From assembly GCF_041020765.1 (NCBI RefSeq), contig NZ_JBEUEJ010000018.1: a stretch of DNA of 64,000 nt; one strand, given 5' to 3'. The notes below the pieces were generated by a model. It saw nothing but the letters and a program-made list of their open reading frames with translations, was not told the DNA's origin and made no database searches. The DNA is from Kineococcus terrestris. Its GTDB lineage: Bacteria; Actinomycetota; Actinomycetes; Actinomycetales; Kineococcaceae. The translations under genes were made by a program, and so were the position numbers. Of the stretch, positions 50,113 to 59,568 are shown one piece after another. Every line of letters starts with the position of its first letter. Position 1 is the stretch's first letter.

Positions 50113-51372
50113 TCAAAGAAGGGGGACATGCCGGTTCATGACTGGCTCGCTGGTCGGCGTAGAAACATGTCGCCCAACCGGCCCACTCTCAATCCTGGTA
50201 GCTCTCGCCCACCCTATCGATCGCAAGGTTGTCAGCGCCCGCGACGTGTCACCGGCACCGGCCAGCCGCCAGGAAACTGCCCATTCTGCCTCACTATGTG
50301 TAGCAGGCAATGCCCACCGTCCTGCGGCAACGCTGCGCTCGATGGACCTGGCCGTCACCTCTGCAAGACTGATGAATTGCCCGACCATGTCCTCCAGGGA
50401 CGCAGCGGGAACCAAACCATTGATTAGGTAGCGCAAGCACTCGCCCGCTTGGTGGATAGGTCGCATGTCCGAAGGATGCATGCTGATCAGCGTCCTCTCG
50501 GATCGCCCCCAGGCCTCGCCCAGTCGACCCGCGTTTGCTTTCAGCTCGATCGCAAGATTTGACCACGCACCAGCACCCGTGGCCCGCGCGGTGCGCTCGG
50601 CCTGCTGTGCCAGCGACGCACTCATCCGCATCTGGGCGGTGATCAGCATGGCGGTGTGCTGAGGGCTGAGGTCGACGTCGGCGCTCAGCAGTTCGTGCAG
50701 CCGTCGCAACCCTCGTGGCAGGTCGTCGGCACGGCTGACGGGCACGACGGGCAGCCGGTCGAGGCGCGGCCGACCGGGCGCCTCCCACGGCTTTGTGGCA
50801 TGGCCTGCGGCCTTGTCCAGCACTGCACGGGCGGCGAAGTGCAGGCCACCGTGCTCGGCGAAGCGCAGGTCCCGCGCGACGTCGTCCGCGCCGACGCGTG
50901 CCGCCGCCTGTACGAGCTTCCGGTCGAGGTGGGCGATGCCCAGCGCGACGACGGCGATGTCTCCGATGGCCGCGCGACCGGCCTCTCCGCTCGGCACGTC
51001 GGCGGTCTCGGTCCACGCCTGGTGCGCGCGCGTCGCTGCGGCGCCGAGGCGCTCCCAGCGTGCAGTCGTAGACCGCGGGTCGACGGCGGCCGCGACGTCG
51101 GTGGGGCTGTAGATCCGCGCCTCCCTCATCCCCACCCGCAGTGCTGCGGCGAGCACACGCTCGGGGTGTTCGTGCAGGGTGCCGAGGTCGACGGGTGACC
51201 TGCCGGTGGCTCCCGCAACGTCCGCGAGCACCTGTCGGCACAGGGACATGGCGGCTCCGCGGCCGTGCAGGGCGGCGTCGACTCCCATCCTCGTGTACTC
51301 GACGGGTCGCTCCAGCACGCTCAGCTGTGCGAGGTTCGTCGTCAGCTCCTGCACCCCTGCGGCGGCGCTCAC
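50113..51372 (-). CDS. Hypothetical element protein, helical, 419 residues
   Basis: It starts at GTG 51372 in a 4-nt overlap with the preceding gene's stop. It is largely helical: YTRMGVDAALHGRGAAMSLCRQVLADVAG and RWERLGAAATRAHQAWTETADV, then VRVPVSRADDLPRG-like spacers. No membrane segment or enzymatic motif is visible. The final ~90 residues have distinctly lower GC and may extend past the original end. The gene is divergent from the conjugation operon and may encode a regulatory or relaxosome accessory protein, which is a guess. Confidence 0.55.
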   Translation of the reverse strand: MSAAAGVQELTTNLAQLSVLERPVEYTRMGVDAALHGRGAAMSLCRQVLADVAGATGRSPVDLGTLHEHPERVLAAALRVGMREARIYSPTDVAAAVDPRSTTARWERLGAAATRAHQAWTETADVPSGEAGRAAIGDIAVVALGIAHLDRKLVQAAARVGADDVARDLRFAEHGGLHFAARAVLDKAAGHATKPWEAPGRPRLDRLPVVPVSRADDLPRGLRRLHELLSADVDLSPQHTAMLITAQMRMSASLAQQAERTARATGAGAWSNLAIELKANAGRLGEAWGRSERTLISMHPSDMRPIHQAGECLRYLINGLVPAASLEDMVGQFISLAEVTARSIERSVAAGRWALPATHSEAEWAVSWRLAGAGDTSRALTTLRSIGWARATRIESGPVGRHVSTPTSEPVMNRHVPLL

Positions 51373-51755
51373 CGTTGCGCCCCAGCTTCCAGCAGCGGCG
51401 GAACTGGCGCGGTCAGCTCGTGCAGCGCTAGAAGCGCGCGGCCGCGCAGACCTGCTTCGCGCGCTGCGGCGATGAGGCCGAGGAGCGCGCTGACCGCCTC
51501 CTCGAGCAGCTCCTCACCGAGCGCACCTCCCAACGTCGGCGGAATGGGCGGGTACGGCGGGAACACGTCATCGAGGTGGGCCAGCGCGCACGTCGCGGCG
51601 AGCCGCTCCCCCGGTGAGCCGGCGCTGTCAGCGAGCAGCGCGAGCAGCGCTCGAACGTGACCGACGTCCTCGGGCACTGCCGAGGTCGTTGGGTACTCCG
51701 GGGCAACCGATGCCGTCGGGGCACCGTCGTGCGCGGGTTCCGACGGGCGGGTCAT
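51369..51755 (-). CDS. Hypothetical 128-residue protein, first of a two-gene operon
   Basis: It starts at ATG 51755, six bases after GTGGAGGA. It begins with an acidic, disordered region. Helical stretches follow (VRALLALLADSAGSPGERLAATCALAHLDDVF and LEEAVSALLGLIAAAREAGL). The stop overlaps the 419-residue gene by 4 nt. It is divergent from the secretion operon; the 163-nt gap must hold promoters for both directions. No family is recognised. Confidence 0.55.
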   Translation of the reverse strand: MTRPSEPAHDGAPTASVAPEYPTTSAVPEDVGHVRALLALLADSAGSPGERLAATCALAHLDDVFPPYPPIPPTLGGALGEELLEEAVSALLGLIAAAREAGLRGRALLALHELTAPVPPLLEAGAQR

Positions 51756-51918
51756 GGCGTCCTCCACGGGTGGTCGGTCGGTTTCTCCACAGCGACGCGG
51801 TGCGGGCCTTCGTCCACAGCCAGCCCGCCACCACCTCCATCAGGAGCAGGTGCGTGACAGACCGGGGCGTGCCGGGTACTGTCCGGCTATCAACTCATGT
51901 GAATGGTGAGGCTGTCCA

Positions 51919-52497
51919 GTGACAACTAACCAATGGACTACCGCGGTACCCGCGCGTCGTCCGCACCCTGCGGCCACCGACCTCCCGCCCTCCGCGGCGG
52001 AGGACGAGAAGAGCACCCTCGTCGCAGCGCACGGCGGGTGCGGCGCCACCACGCTCGCCCAGCACCAGACCATGACGGGGCTGGTGCGCGAGCTGGCGCT
52101 CCCCCGCGCTCTGCGCGCCGACGAGGCGACGACATCGCCGTGGGTGCTCGTCGCCGCGGCGACCACGGACGGCACAGCCGCCGCAGTGCGTGCGCTGCAC
52201 CGCATCGAGCTGGCCGGTGCGGAGAGTTCCCGGGTGCACCTCGTCGTCGTGCGCGACGGCCGCGGACCGCTCCCCGTCGCGGCACGCGCCCGGCTCCGGC
52301 TGCTCTCGCCCGTCGTCGCCGGCATCGACGTCCTGCCGCACGTCCAGCGCTGGCGCTACGAGGCCAACGACTTCCGCACGCCGTCCCCTCGCTACGACCG
52401 CGCCGTCGACCGGATCGCCGCGCACCTCGGGCAGCGCTTCTGGAGCACTGACGCGCGTGGCTCCTCCCCCACCCGTCCACTCCTGGAGGACTCCTGA
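51919..52497 (+). CDS. DUF6668-like P-loop-related protein, first gene of the conjugation operon
   Basis: This 192-residue protein starts at GTG 51919. The N-terminal VAAHGGCGATTLAQH is a relaxed ParA/P-loop-like turn that lacks the Lys of a true Walker A. SRVHLVVVRDGRGPLPVAARARLRLLSPVVAGIDVLPHVQRWRYE follows, matching proteins called DUF6668 in actinobacterial mobile elements. Function is unknown. Its stop shares a base with the next ATG, starting a chain of overlapping genes through 60041. Confidence 0.65.
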   Translation: MTTNQWTTAVPARRPHPAATDLPPSAAEDEKSTLVAAHGGCGATTLAQHQTMTGLVRELALPRALRADEATTSPWVLVAAATTDGTAAAVRALHRIELAGAESSRVHLVVVRDGRGPLPVAARARLRLLSPVVAGIDVLPHVQRWRYEANDFRTPSPRYDRAVDRIAAHLGQRFWSTDARGSSPTRPLLEDS

Positions 52498-52790
52498 TGT
52501 TCGAGCACGCCCACGACCTCGTCGTCCTCGCGGCAGCCACCATCCCCGACCCGGCACCGGCCATCCCCCCGGGCGCGGCGGAGAAGGTCAGCCTGCTGCT
52601 CTCCTGGCTCAAGGGCGTCGGCATCGTCGGCGGCGCCGCCGGCCTCGTCATCTGCGGGATCATGATGACGATCGGCCGGCGCAATCGTTCCGCCATGGCC
52701 GCCGACGGCGCAGCCGGCATCCCGTGGGTCCTCGGCGGCGTGAGCCTCGTGTCGTTCGGGGCGGGAGTCGTCGGAGCGGTCGTCTCCTGA
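52497..52790 (+). CDS. VirB2/TrbC-like pilin or small membrane subunit
   Basis: This 97-residue protein starts at ATG 52497 behind TGGAGGA. Two transmembrane segments (GVGIVGGAAGLVICGIMMTIG and WVLGGVSLVSFGAGVVGAVV) are joined by a short basic-polar loop, the topology of VirB2/TrbC pilins. It lies between the DUF6668-like gene and the rest of the secretion genes, sharing stop/start bases with both neighbours. Confidence 0.7.
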   Translation: MFEHAHDLVVLAAATIPDPAPAIPPGAAEKVSLLLSWLKGVGIVGGAAGLVICGIMMTIGRRNRSAMAADGAAGIPWVLGGVSLVSFGAGVVGAVVS

Positions 52791-53581
52791 TGGTCGCGCG
52801 CGTCATCCAGCTGCGGCCCGCCCGCGATGCCCCGCTCGACCCCTACCGCCCCCCCGCGCTGCCCGCCGTCACGACGAGACGGCGACCCCACCGGCGCTGG
52901 GTCCTCGTCGCCACCGCCTGCGTCGGTCTCCTCGCCGCAGGGGTGGCGCTGTTCCTCACTCTCCGCTCCCCCGGACCGCTGCCCGCGCCCGCTCCTCCCG
53001 TCGCAGCAGCACCTTCACCGACGACAGGGCTCAGCTGGCAACAGGTGCAGGGCGTGTACTTCCCCGTATCGGCGACGGACGGTCCCACCCGCGTCGAGGG
53101 ACAGCTCGTCGCCGGGTTCTCCGAGACCGACCTGGGCGCCGCCCTGGCCGCCGTCCACATCGTCTACCGGGCCAGTGCGGCACCCGGACCGGCGGTGTTC
53201 GGCCCGGCGCTCCACGAGCAGGTCGTCGGCCCGACCGCGCCCGACCTCGCCGTCGCCGTGCAGACCGAGTACGCGCAGGCACGCGAGGCGTCCGGCTTGC
53301 CGGACGGCGCTCCCCTGGGCGACGGGTCGGTGGTCTTCGTCGGTTACCGCGTCGCGCCCCTGCCGGGCGGCAACCGGCAGGTGCAGGTCGTCGAGCGGGC
53401 CCCGGACGAGAACGGCGTCGTGCAGTTCTACGCCTTCGACGTCGTCCTCACGCGCCTGGGCGGCGACTGGAAGGTCGTGGCCCCCGCCATGGGGAGCTGG
53501 AACGGCGCCTTCAGCCGCCTGCCGGCCGCCCCTCCCGACATGACGGCCTTCGCGCCCGCCTCACCCGACGGGGGTGCCTGA
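52790..53581 (+). CDS. Membrane-anchored conjugation protein (DUF8175-like)
   Basis: This 263-residue protein starts at ATG 52790. One N-terminal helix (RWVLVATACVGLLAAGVALFL) is followed by a Pro/Ala linker and a globular exterior domain with WQQVQGVYFPVSATDGPTRV and GFSETDLGAALAAVHIVYRAS. That order resembles the DUF8175 proteins of actinobacterial type IV loci, perhaps VirB8-like in role. The stop shares a base with the next ATG. Confidence 0.65.
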   Translation: MVARVIQLRPARDAPLDPYRPPALPAVTTRRRPHRRWVLVATACVGLLAAGVALFLTLRSPGPLPAPAPPVAAAPSPTTGLSWQQVQGVYFPVSATDGPTRVEGQLVAGFSETDLGAALAAVHIVYRASAAPGPAVFGPALHEQVVGPTAPDLAVAVQTEYAQAREASGLPDGAPLGDGSVVFVGYRVAPLPGGNRQVQVVERAPDENGVVQFYAFDVVLTRLGGDWKVVAPAMGSWNGAFSRLPAAPPDMTAFAPASPDGGA

Positions 53582-54783
53582 TGCCCTGCGGGCCGATGGA
53601 CCCCCTCGCGTGCGCCGCGGGGGCCGTCGGGTCGGTGACCTCGGCAGCCGCCGGCGCTGTGGGCACCACGCTCGGCAACTCCTTCGCCGACGCGATGCGC
53701 GACGGCGCCACCTGGGTCATCACGACGACCGTCGGCTGGTGGCTGCAGGTGCCGTCCATCGACGTCGAGGGGTCCGCAGCGGTGGACGTCCGCCAGTACG
53801 TCCTCTGGCTGTCCGTCGCCGTCGCCGGCGCGGGCGTCGTGTGGCAGGGCCTGCGCATGACCGTGCGCCGAGACGCGCAGCCGCTGATCGACGTGGGGCG
53901 CGGGCTGGTGACGCTGGCCCTGTGGGCGAGCGTCGGCATCGTCGGTCCCGCAGCCGCTCTGCGCTTGGGGGACGCCTTCTCGGTGTGGGTGCTCGACGAG
54001 GCGGCCAGCGGGCAGATCGCCGACCGCATGGTCCGGCTGGCGAGCCTCACCGGTGTGCAGTCCGCCGGGGCGGTCATCGTGCTCGGCCTCCTGACGATGC
54101 TCGCCGGCCTCGTGCAGGCTGTGCTGATGATCTTCCGCGAGGGAGCTGTCATCGTCCTCGCCGGGCTGCTCGTCCTCGCGGCCGCGGGCAACGTGACCGG
54201 GTTCGGCCGGCGGTGGCTGTCCAAGCTGCTCGGCTGGATGCTCGCCCTCATCGCGTTCAAACCCGTCGCCGCGCTCGTGTACGCCACGGCGCTGGCGATG
54301 ACCGGGGAGAACACCGACCCGCGCGCCGTCGTGGTCGGCCTGTCGATGATGGTGCTGAGCATCGTCGCCCTGCCGGCCCTCACCCGGCTGTTCACGTGGG
54401 CCACCGGTACCGCCGGCGGCGGGGGCAACGGCCTGGCCGGCGCCCTGACGCTCGCCAGCGCGGGGGTGCAGGTCACCGGCCTCCTGCGCTCGTCCTCGGG
54501 AGCGGCCGCCGAGGTCGACGGCGGTCCCACCGGCGCCTCACGGCAGGCCTCCTCCATCGCCCGCGACCTGGGTGGCAGCGCGGCGGTGCACGGCACCGTG
54601 GCCCGGACCGCCTCCGGTGCAGCGGTCAGCACGGCGGGCACCGCAGCGGCCGGTGCAGCGACCGGTGGTGCCCTGCTCGCCGCCGCCGCCGCCAAGGAGG
54701 GCGCCGAGCGCGCCCGGCGGGCCGCGCGATCCGCCGCCTCCGCCATGACCGACCACGACGACGGAACGGACCGCACCGCATGA
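53581..54783 (+). CDS. VirB6/TrbL-like polytopic conjugation protein
   Basis: This 400-residue protein starts at ATG 53581. An unusual Cys/Pro N-terminus (PCGPMDPLACAAGAVGS) precedes six or more helices (YVLWLSVAVAGAGVVWQGL, LIDVGRGLVTLALWASVGIVG, GAVIVLAGLLVLAAAG) and a long Ala/Gly-rich cytoplasmic tail. This is the VirB6/TrbL topology: the central inner-membrane channel component. The ATG of the next gene overlaps its stop. Confidence 0.8.
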   Translation: MPCGPMDPLACAAGAVGSVTSAAAGAVGTTLGNSFADAMRDGATWVITTTVGWWLQVPSIDVEGSAAVDVRQYVLWLSVAVAGAGVVWQGLRMTVRRDAQPLIDVGRGLVTLALWASVGIVGPAAALRLGDAFSVWVLDEAASGQIADRMVRLASLTGVQSAGAVIVLGLLTMLAGLVQAVLMIFREGAVIVLAGLLVLAAAGNVTGFGRRWLSKLLGWMLALIAFKPVAALVYATALAMTGENTDPRAVVVGLSMMVLSIVALPALTRLFTWATGTAGGGGNGLAGALTLASAGVQVTGLLRSSSGAAAEVDGGPTGASRQASSIARDLGGSAAVHGTVARTASGAAVSTAGTAAAGAATGGALLAAAAAKEGAERARRAARSAASAMTDHDDGTDRTA

Positions 54784-56309
54784 GCGCCACCTCCACCGCC
54801 GCCGGGGCGCGTCCCGGCAGCGCTGCCCGCGACGCCGGGACGTTCCGCACCTACGGCGGCTGGCGCCGTACCCGTGGGATCGGCCTCTTCGGCCTGGGCG
54901 CCACCGCGACGGTCGTCGTCGTGGTCGCGGCGCTGGTCCCGCTGGTCGCCCTCGGCACGAGCCCGCGCACCGGGCTGCTCCTGTGCGTCCCGTCGGCGGT
55001 CGTCGTCGCGCTGACCTGCGCGCGCGTCGACGGCACCCCCGTCCTGCACGCCCTGCAGCGCCGCGCGCAGTGGGCGTGGGCGTCGTGGCGCGGCTACACC
55101 AGCCTGCGCGGCGGTGTCCTCGTCGAGCACCCCTGCGCGTGGCAGCTGCCGGGCGCGCTCGCGCCGACGAAGCTGCTGTCCTGCGAGGACGGCCGCGGGG
55201 GCCGGTTCGGCCTCGTGCACGACACCCGCAGCGGGAACCTCACGGCGACGCTGCGGTGCGCGGCCACCTCCACCTGGCTCGTCGACGGCGCCGACGCCGA
55301 CGGCTGGGTGGCGAACTGGCACGCGTGGCTGGCCTCGCGGGGTTTCGACCCGATGGTGCAGTGGGTGGCCGTCACCGTCGACACTGCACCGGAACCCGGG
55401 TCGACGCTCGCGCGCAACGTCGCTCAGCGCCTCGACCCGCACGCTCCCCCGGACACGCTCGCCCTGCTGCACCAGCTCGTGGAGACCTCACCTGCCGCCT
55501 CCGCGGACGTCGAGACGCGGGTGTCCATCACCTTCGCCCCCGCGCGCGCCGGAGTGCCGCTGAAGGACGTGGCCGACGCGGCGGCGGAGGTCTCGCGCGC
55601 CCTGGCCGGCATGGAGGCCGCCCTGGCGGAGTGCGGGGTCACCGTCCTCGGACGAGCCCGGGCCGACGAGCTCGCCGGGGCGGTGCGCGTCGCCTTCGAC
55701 CCCGCCAGCCGCGGTGACGTCGAGTCTGCGCTCGACCGCGACGACGGGCGGGGCGAGAGCCTGACGTGGGAGGCGGCAGGACCGGTGGCCGCGGAGGAGG
55801 CGTGGGACCACTACCGCCACGACAGCGGCACCTCGGTCTCCTGGGCCTGGCACGAGGCGCCGCGCCAGCAGGTGACCTCGAACGTGCTGGTGCGCCTGAT
55901 GTCGCCGTCGCGCTACCCCAAGCGCGTCACGATGCTCTACCGGCCCATGTCCGCCGGTGCTGCGGCGCGGTTGCTGGAGGACCAGGTGAACGCCGCCGCG
56001 TTCCGCGAGGCGTACCGGCGCACGCAGGGCCGCGACGCCACCGCGCGCGACCAGGCGGACCAAGAGCGCGCGGTGTCCGCAGCGCGCGAGGAGGCCCTCG
56101 GCGCCGGCGTGGTGCTGATGAGCCTGTACGCCACCATCACGGTCACCGACCCGGCCGACCTGTCGGCGGCCGTGGCGGACCTGGAGTCGCGCGCGGACCA
56201 GTCGAAGGTGCGGGTGCGCCGGCTGTACGGCGCGCAGGCCGTCGGGTTCGCCACCACGTTGCCGGCGGGTGTCTACCCGCCCCACGTCGCCGGGAGGGTC
56301 CTGCGGTGA
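54780..56309 (+). CDS. SCO6880-like conjugation protein (VirB4 N-terminal partner)
   Basis: This 509-residue protein starts at ATG 54780. Two N-terminal helices (LFGLGATATVVVVVAALVPLV and LLLCVPSAVVVALT, PrgI-like) lead to a large soluble region: WASWRGYTSLRGGV, RFGLVHDTRSGNLTATLRCA, VTSNVLVRLMSPSRYPKRVTMLYRPM. This matches the SCO6880 family, which carries the VirB4 N-terminal domain while the ATPase is a separate gene. That separate ATPase follows at once, with a 4-nt overlap. Confidence 0.85.
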   Translation: MSATSTAAGARPGSAARDAGTFRTYGGWRRTRGIGLFGLGATATVVVVVAALVPLVALGTSPRTGLLLCVPSAVVVALTCARVDGTPVLHALQRRAQWAWASWRGYTSLRGGVLVEHPCAWQLPGALAPTKLLSCEDGRGGRFGLVHDTRSGNLTATLRCAATSTWLVDGADADGWVANWHAWLASRGFDPMVQWVAVTVDTAPEPGSTLARNVAQRLDPHAPPDTLALLHQLVETSPAASADVETRVSITFAPARAGVPLKDVADAAAEVSRALAGMEAALAECGVTVLGRARADELAGAVRVAFDPASRGDVESALDRDDGRGESLTWEAAGPVAAEEAWDHYRHDSGTSVSWAWHEAPRQQVTSNVLVRLMSPSRYPKRVTMLYRPMSAGAAARLLEDQVNAAAFREAYRRTQGRDATARDQADQERAVSAAREEALGAGVVLMSLYATITVTDPADLSAAVADLESRADQSKVRVRRLYGAQAVGFATTLPAGVYPPHVAGRVLR

Positions 56310-57796
56310 AGCAGCGGAGTGAGACTCCCGCTCCTGTCGCGGACAGGGCGTCCCGGCGAGCGGTACCGCCGGCGTGGGGCTGGCGGACCCGTGGCGCCGG
56401 GCGGCTGGCGCACGTGAGCACTGCCCCGGAGTACCAGGCGACCACCGTGCAGGCGTGCGGCCTGTTCCCGTTCGTGGCCGGGTCGGGAGCACCCAGCGTC
56501 GGCGTGCCGTTCGGGCGGCACATGATGTGGGGCGAGGTCGTCTGCCTGGACCCCTTCGCCTGGCTGGACAACGGGCTCGTCACCAACCGCGGCCTGACGC
56601 TGCTCGGTCAGCCGGGCACCGGCAAGTCCGCCGCGCTGAAGCGGCTGGCGCGCGGGCTGATGGCGTTCGGCGTGCGGCCGCTGTTCCTGGGCGACCTCAA
56701 GCCCGACTACTCCGCCGTCGTGACCGCCGCCGGCGGTCAGGTGCTGCGGGTCGGGCGCGGGCTGGACCGCATCAACCCCCTGGACGCCGGTCCGCTGGGC
56801 GCGGCCGTCGCGCGCATGTCCGGCCAGGCGGCCACCCGCCTTCGGCTGGAGGTCCGCGGTCGGCGGTTGTCGGCGACGCTGGCGCTGTGCTCGCTGGTGC
56901 GCCGCCACGAGCGCGTCACCAACGGCGAGGAGACCGTCCTCGGGGCCGCGGTGGACCTGCTCACCGACCGCCTGCCCGCCGGAGCGGACCCCACCGTGCC
57001 GGACGTGCTGCGCGTGGTCCGGGAAGCGCCCGACCGGCTCGTCGCGGCCGCCGAGGTCGACACCGGCGAGGTGTACCGCGCCGAGACGAGGGCGTTGCGG
57101 CAGACGCTGGCGCTGCTGTGCGAGGGCTCCCTCAAGGGCGTCTTCGACGGCCCCACCACCCGCCCGATCGACCTGGACAGCCCCGCTGTCAGCGTGGACA
57201 TCTCCGCCGTGGCCGCCTCCGGCGACACCCTGGTGGCGGCGGCGATGCTCTCGACCTGGTCGTACGGCTTCGCCGTCATCGACGCCTCCAGCGCGCTGGC
57301 CGACGCCGGTCTCGCGCCGCGGCGGCGCTACTTCGCCGTCATGGACGAGTTGTGGCGGGCGCTGCGCGGGGCGCCGGGTCTGGTCGACCACGCCGACGCC
57401 CTGACCCGCGTCTACCGGGGCCGCGACGTCGCCCACGCCATGGCCACCCACTCCCTCGACGACCTCTCGGCGCTGCCCAGCGAGGAGGACCGCGCCAAGG
57501 CGCGCGGGTTCGTCGAGCGCAACGCCATCACCGTCCTGGCCGGCCTGCCGCCGCGGGAGCTGGAGGAGGTCACCCGCGTCGTCCCGCTGTCGGCGCAGGA
57601 GGTGCGCATGGTCTCCTCCTGGTCCGCGCCGGAGTCGTGGCAGACGGGAGCCCGTCACCCCGGACGGGGCAAGTACCTGCTCAAGACCGGCCAGCGCGTC
57701 GGCATTCCCGTTGAGCTGGAGTTCGTCGGTGACGAGGCGGAGCTGTACGACACCGACCACGTCCGTCCCACCGGTGACGACGGGACACGGCCGTGA
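56306..57796 (+). CDS. VirB4-like conjugation ATPase
   Basis: This 496-residue protein starts at GTG 56306. Walker A is LLGQPGTGKSAALKRL (G101-K107). LFLGDLKPDYSAVVTAAGGQVL and IDLDSPAVSVDISAVAASG follow; Walker B is YFAVMDELWRAL. It is the ATP-hydrolysing half of VirB4, energising channel assembly and transfer at the inner membrane. It works with the SCO6880-like protein just upstream. The GTGA overlap couples it to the next gene. Confidence 0.9.
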   Translation: MKQRSETPAPVADRASRRAVPPAWGWRTRGAGRLAHVSTAPEYQATTVQACGLFPFVAGSGAPSVGVPFGRHMMWGEVVCLDPFAWLDNGLVTNRGLTLLGQPGTGKSAALKRLARGLMAFGVRPLFLGDLKPDYSAVVTAAGGQVLRVGRGLDRINPLDAGPLGAAVARMSGQAATRLRLEVRGRRLSATLALCSLVRRHERVTNGEETVLGAAVDLLTDRLPAGADPTVPDVLRVVREAPDRLVAAAEVDTGEVYRAETRALRQTLALLCEGSLKGVFDGPTTRPIDLDSPAVSVDISAVAASGDTLVAAAMLSTWSYGFAVIDASSALADAGLAPRRRYFAVMDELWRALRGAPGLVDHADALTRVYRGRDVAHAMATHSLDDLSALPSEEDRAKARGFVERNAITVLAGLPPRELEEVTRVVPLSAQEVRMVSSWSAPESWQTGARHPGRGKYLLKTGQRVGIPVELEFVGDEAELYDTDHVRPTGDDGTRP

Positions 57797-59568
57797 GCCG
57801 GCCGTTGGAACCGCGCGGCGCGGGTCTGTCCGCCGGCACCGGCACGCCGGTGCTCCTGCTCGCCGGTGTGTGGGGCACCGTCGGCCTGGGTGGGCTGGTC
57901 TGGCTGGCCGGTGGTGCCGCGAGCTGGATCAGCGGTCACGGCTGGCGGGTGCCGCCCTTCGAGGTGGCGAGCGCCAGCCGCTTTCTGACAGGTGGACCCG
58001 CGGCCCTGTGGCCGGAGGTGCCCGGCTGGCTGGTGTGGGGGCTGTCGGGCTGCGGCCTGGGCGTCGCCACCGTGCTCGTCGCGCTGCTCCCTCTCCGCCG
58101 CCGAGCGGTGGCGGGTCTGGCCGACGCGCGGCAGGTGTGGCACCTGATGCCCCGAGGAGCGGCTGAGCGCGCCCGCGGTCTGCGCTCCTCGCTGCCGCGC
58201 ACCGGCCCGGTGGTCGCCGAGGAGACCGGTCTGGCGCTGGGCCGGCTGGGCGAGCGCGGGCCGGTGCTGCGCGCCTCGTGGGAAGACGTGCTCCTGGCGG
58301 TGATGGCCCCGCGCGCGGGCAAGACCACCTCGCTGGCGGTGCCGTCCGTCCTCGCAGCACCCGGTGCGGTGGTCGCCACCTCCAACAAGGCGGACCTGTG
58401 GGCGACGACCGCCAGCCTGCGCGCCGACGACACCGGTGAGCGGGTGTGGGTCTTCGACCCGCAGGCCATCGCCGGCACGCGGCAGGACTGGTGGTGGAAC
58501 CCGCTGGCCGGTGTCGGGACGGTGGAGGAGGCCACCCGCCTGGCCGGGCACTTCCTCCAGGAGGTGCGGGGGGACAAGAGCAGCAAGGATTTCTGGACCT
58601 CCGCCGCCCACGACCTGCTCGCCGGGCTGCTGCTGGCCGCCGCCAGCGCGGGGCGCGACCTGCGCGAAGTCTACGAGTGGCTCAACGACCCGGTCGTGCC
58701 CACTCCGGCCGTGCTGCTCGCCGAGGCGGGCTTCACGGCCACCGCCGCGTCCCTGCGCGGTCGGCAGAACGGCGCGCCGGAGACGCGCGACGGCGTGTAC
58801 GAGACCGCCCGCACCGCCGCGCAGTGCCTGCGCGACGAGGTGATCCTCGCCTGGGTCACGCCACCCGCTGCGGCGGCCGCCGGGGGGCTCGACGAGCTGG
58901 AGACGGCCGGCTTCGCGGAGAGCCGGCAGACGCTGTACCTGCTGTCCAAGGACGGTGCCGGTGCCGCCGCTCCCCTGGTCGCCGCGCTCACCGACCGCGT
59001 CGTGCGCGACGGCGTGCGCGCCGCCGAACGCCGCGGTGGCCGGCTGGACCCGCCGATGCTGGTCGTGCTGGACGAGGCCGCCAACGTCTGCCGCATCGCG
59101 GACCTGCCCGACCTGTACAGCCACCTGGGTTCACGCGGAGTCGTCCCCCTCACCGTGCTGCAGTCCTACCGGCAGGGCGTGCGGGTGTGGGGCGAGGCCG
59201 GCATGGACACGCTCTGGTCCGCCGCCACCATCAAGCTCCTCGGCGCTGGCCTGGACGACGCCAAGCTCGTCGAGGACGTCTCCCGCCTCGTCGGCGAGCA
59301 CGACGTCACCGTGCGCTCGTACTCCGACGGGGAGAAGCGCCGCACGACGTCCACGTCGCTGCGGCGTCAGCGCATCCTGCCGCCGGACGAGTTGCGCGCC
59401 CTGCCCCGCGGTTCTGCGCTGCTCCTGGCCACCGGCACCCGCGCAGCGCTGCTGCAGCTGCAGCCCCACTACCGGGGACCGCGCAGCGCCGAGATCGCCG
59501 CCGCGGCCGCGGAGGCCACCCGGCAGGTGCAGCGAGCGCGTGCCGTCGGGGAGGTGACGAGGCGTTGA
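57793..59568 (+). CDS. VirD4/TraG-type coupling protein
   Basis: This 591-residue protein starts at GTG 57793. Two N-terminal membrane helices precede the TraG core: Walker A VMAPRAGKTTSLAVPS (K177), VVATSNKADLWATTA, WWWNPLAGVG, Walker B MLVVLDEAANVCRIADLPDLYS and VLQSYRQGVRVWGEAGMDTLW. Coupling proteins feed the relaxase-DNA complex into the channel. No relaxase is seen in the window, so that partner lies elsewhere. The next gene uses a TTG overlapping this stop. Confidence 0.93.
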   Translation: MSRPLEPRGAGLSAGTGTPVLLLAGVWGTVGLGGLVWLAGGAASWISGHGWRVPPFEVASASRFLTGGPAALWPEVPGWLVWGLSGCGLGVATVLVALLPLRRRAVAGLADARQVWHLMPRGAAERARGLRSSLPRTGPVVAEETGLALGRLGERGPVLRASWEDVLLAVMAPRAGKTTSLAVPSVLAAPGAVVATSNKADLWATTASLRADDTGERVWVFDPQAIAGTRQDWWWNPLAGVGTVEEATRLAGHFLQEVRGDKSSKDFWTSAAHDLLAGLLLAAASAGRDLREVYEWLNDPVVPTPAVLLAEAGFTATAASLRGRQNGAPETRDGVYETARTAAQCLRDEVILAWVTPPAAAAAGGLDELETAGFAESRQTLYLLSKDGAGAAAPLVAALTDRVVRDGVRAAERRGGRLDPPMLVVLDEAANVCRIADLPDLYSHLGSRGVVPLTVLQSYRQGVRVWGEAGMDTLWSAATIKLLGAGLDDAKLVEDVSRLVGEHDVTVRSYSDGEKRRTTSTSLRRQRILPPDELRALPRGSALLLATGTRAALLQLQPHYRGPRSAEIAAAAAEATRQVQRARAVGEVTRR